Assembly: GCA_014874425.1 (NCBI GenBank) | Contig: JACWAG010000164.1 | Location: forward strand, 1 to 8,214 | DNA: 8,214 bases | Reading direction: 5' to 3' | Origin: Syntrophaceae bacterium | GTDB taxonomy: Bacteria > Desulfobacterota > Desulfomonilia > Desulfomonilales > Desulfomonilaceae | Shown: positions 6,313 to 8,214 of the stretch, one piece after another | Numbering within the stretch: the stretch's first letter is position 1 | Layout: every line of letters begins with the position of its first letter | Made by a program: the position numbers and the translations under genes | The notes under the pieces: generated by a model | Databases searched by the model: none | Seen by the model: only the letters and a program-made list of their open reading frames with translations | What the model was told of the DNA's origin: nothing

Positions 6313-8205
6313 ATGGCCACATGGGATGCTAAGAAAGGCGTGCTATATCACGAGTTTAACAAGTTTTACAAAGAACGGTCCCTTCGTGAAGTCGACAAAC
6401 CGAACCTGCTAAGAAACATTTTCCCGTATTCGGAAGTGCCAAAGGTCGATTTTGACTTTGCCATGATCCCAATAAATCCGGCCAGAAATTTCCTAATGAC
6501 CGATACCACTTTCAGGGACGGTCAACAGGCGAGACCACCGTTTACAGTAGAGCAGATTTCGAGGCTTTTCGATTTGTTGCATAGGTTGTCCGGTCCCCGA
6601 GGCATAATCCGGCAGTCGGAATTCTTTCTTTACACCAAGAAGGACAGAGAAGCCGTCGAAGTTTGCAGAAGTAAAGGGTACCAATATCCACAAATTACTG
6701 GTTGGATCAGGGCCCAGAAAAAGGACCTGGCTCAGGTCAGGGCCGTAGGATTGACTGAAACAGGTATCCTTACCTCGGTTTCGGACTACCATATTTTCCT
6801 CAAAATGGGGCTCGATCGCCGCAAAGCCATGGACAAATACCTGGACATGGTGAGGGCCACTATCGAAAAAGGAATTGCGCCACGATGCCATTTCGAAGAT
6901 GTGACACGCGCTGATATCTACGGTTTCTGTGTCCCGTTAGCCCAGAAAATCATGGAAATACGTGAAGAGTCGGGCATTGAGATTAAGATTCGTCTTTGCG
7001 ATACAATGGGTTACGGAGTCACATTCCCGGGTTCCGCCCTGCCGAGGAGCGTTCCAAAACTTGTTCGTGCAATGATTGACGACGCGAACGTCCCCGAGGA
7101 TCTTCTCGAATGGCATGGGCATAACGATTTTCATAAGGGCCTGACAAACGCCGTTTCAGCATGGCTATACGGTTGCTCAACCGTCAATGGCACACTTCTG
7201 GGCATAGGAGAACGCACAGGAAACACCCCTCTGGAAGCTTTAGTAATTGATTATATGTCATTAAGAGGTCACGCCGACGGAATGGACCCAAGAGTAATCA
7301 CTGAGATTGCTGAATATTTTGAAATGGAGCTTGGCCACACAGTACCGGATAATTATCCGCTGGTTGGACGGTCTTTCAATTCTACAAGCGCCGGCGTCCA
7401 CGCTGACGGTGTTTTAAAAAACGAGGAGATTTACAACATATTCGACACCGCCAAGATCCTTGGAAGACCTCCTCTGGTCAATATCACCGATAAATCAGGA
7501 CTCGCTGGAATAGCTCACTGGATAAACACTAAGCTTTCAGTGCCAAAGGAAGAATGGGTAGACAAGTCCCATCCCGCCATCTCCCGTATTTACGATGTCG
7601 TTATGGAACAGTATGAAAATGGCCGAGTAACGGCCATGTCGGACAAGGAAATGATGACCCTTGTAAAACGACAACTCCCCGAGCTGTTTATATCGGACTG
7701 GGATCGAATGAAGCTTATAGCGCGCGAAATGGCTTACAAGATCGTGGAAACTTTCATATCCTCGCCTCCAATGACGACTCTCGAAGCAAAAGCGATGGAG
7801 AAAGCGATGTACGACTTCCTCAGGAAATATCCTTTCATACAATACTGCTACGTTGTTAATATGGAAGGTAAAAAAATCACAGCTAATGTTACTGATATCT
7901 CTGAGAAGTCGAAGTTTGTTGAGTTTAAGGAAAACGAGGATTTCTCGGACAGATCATGGTTTATAATGCCAATAAAAGATGGCAAGATCCACGTTTTGGG
8001 TCCATTCACGTCCAGGATCACGGGCGCACTATGTATTACAGTCTCAGGACCACTCAGAGACAAAAACCATAAGATGATCGGGCTGTTTGGCGCTGATATA
8101 AGAATGGAAGAGTTGCTGAAAGTCGAAAGAGAACTCATGGAAGAACATGGTCTTGAGTTCACTGAAAAAGACATCAGGACATTAACAAAAAAATACAGAG
8201 ATTAG
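6313..8205 (+). CDS. Probable Re-citrate synthase (DRE-TIM family) with C-terminal Cache-like domain
   Basis: This is a condensing enzyme of the isopropylmalate/homocitrate/citramalate synthase family. Its likely reaction is acetyl-CoA plus oxaloacetate to citrate, feeding glutamate synthesis in anaerobes. The barrel motif is DTTFRDGQQA (64-73), with catalytic Arg68 and metal ligand Asp69. Then come HFEDVTR with Glu195, the metal-binding HGH (His268, His270), GIGERTGN (297-304) and the catalytic GVHADG (His363). An N-terminal extension of about 55 residues precedes the barrel; isopropylmalate synthases have about 10. Residues about 476-610 resemble a Cache/PDC sensor domain: YVVNMEG (513-519), SDRSWF (545-550), GPFTSRITG (563-571), TVSGPLRD, and IGLFGADIR (589-597). 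No signal peptide or membrane segment is visible, so the domain is cytosolic. The LeuA allosteric domain is not recognisable. The 630-residue length fits the roughly 73-kDa Syntrophus aciditrophicus Re-citrate synthase. Homocitrate, isopropylmalate or citramalate synthase cannot be excluded. The family is certain; the exact substrate is about 70% sure. Confidence 0.85.
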   Translation: MATWDAKKGVLYHEFNKFYKERSLREVDKPNLLRNIFPYSEVPKVDFDFAMIPINPARNFLMTDTTFRDGQQARPPFTVEQISRLFDLLHRLSGPRGIIRQSEFFLYTKKDREAVEVCRSKGYQYPQITGWIRAQKKDLAQVRAVGLTETGILTSVSDYHIFLKMGLDRRKAMDKYLDMVRATIEKGIAPRCHFEDVTRADIYGFCVPLAQKIMEIREESGIEIKIRLCDTMGYGVTFPGSALPRSVPKLVRAMIDDANVPEDLLEWHGHNDFHKGLTNAVSAWLYGCSTVNGTLLGIGERTGNTPLEALVIDYMSLRGHADGMDPRVITEIAEYFEMELGHTVPDNYPLVGRSFNSTSAGVHADGVLKNEEIYNIFDTAKILGRPPLVNITDKSGLAGIAHWINTKLSVPKEEWVDKSHPAISRIYDVVMEQYENGRVTAMSDKEMMTLVKRQLPELFISDWDRMKLIAREMAYKIVETFISSPPMTTLEAKAMEKAMYDFLRKYPFIQYCYVVNMEGKKITANVTDISEKSKFVEFKENEDFSDRSWFIMPIKDGKIHVLGPFTSRITGALCITVSGPLRDKNHKMIGLFGADIRMEELLKVERELMEEHGLEFTEKDIRTLTKKYRD

Positions 8206-8214
8206 ATTCCCACC

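Noticed and set aside
6493..6891. 132-codon open frame on the - strand
   Set aside because: It lies wholly within the barrel-coding region of the citrate-synthase-type gene, which has clear family motifs; the antisense translation shows no recognisable motif or ribosome site.

Overview
The window holds five protein-coding genes, all on the + strand, and looks like ordinary chromosomal housekeeping DNA. There are no RNA genes, insertion sequences, CRISPR repeats or phage-like segments. Base composition is moderate and even throughout. The suggested organism is an anaerobic Desulfobacterota-type bacterium (formerly Deltaproteobacteria: sulfate reducers and syntrophs). Three things point there: a long Re-citrate-synthase-like protein similar in size to the one known from Syntrophus aciditrophicus, a metX-metW pair, and a hisS-aspS pair whose AspRS looks non-discriminating. 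This placement is inference from gene content, not a database match.

Layout. Positions 1-1044 carry the C-terminal part of an M3-like zinc metallopeptidase whose 5' end lies outside the window. After a gap of about 100 bases comes metX (1145-2284), overlapped by metW (2277-2906); together they are the homoserine acylation step of methionine synthesis. A 231-base gap (2907-3137) holds a weak terminator candidate, a short palindrome and promoter-like hexamers. Next is hisS (3138-4391), which shares four bases with aspS (4388-6184). A 128-base gap with an imperfect hairpin and a TATAAT box separates aspS from the last gene (6313-8205). That gene is a DRE-TIM family condensing enzyme, most likely Re-citrate synthase, with a Cache/PDC-like sensor domain at its C-terminus.

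How the genes relate. metX-metW and hisS-aspS are each translationally coupled pairs. The last gene probably makes citrate from acetyl-CoA and oxaloacetate to feed 2-oxoglutarate and glutamate synthesis in a cell that may lack ordinary Si-citrate synthase. Three of the four genes with visible starts before it lack ATG: metX and aspS use TTG, metW uses GTG.

The feature most worth a second look is the Cache-like domain on a soluble metabolic enzyme, in the place where leucine-regulated relatives carry their allosteric domain. I found no evidence of a wholly new multi-gene system here.
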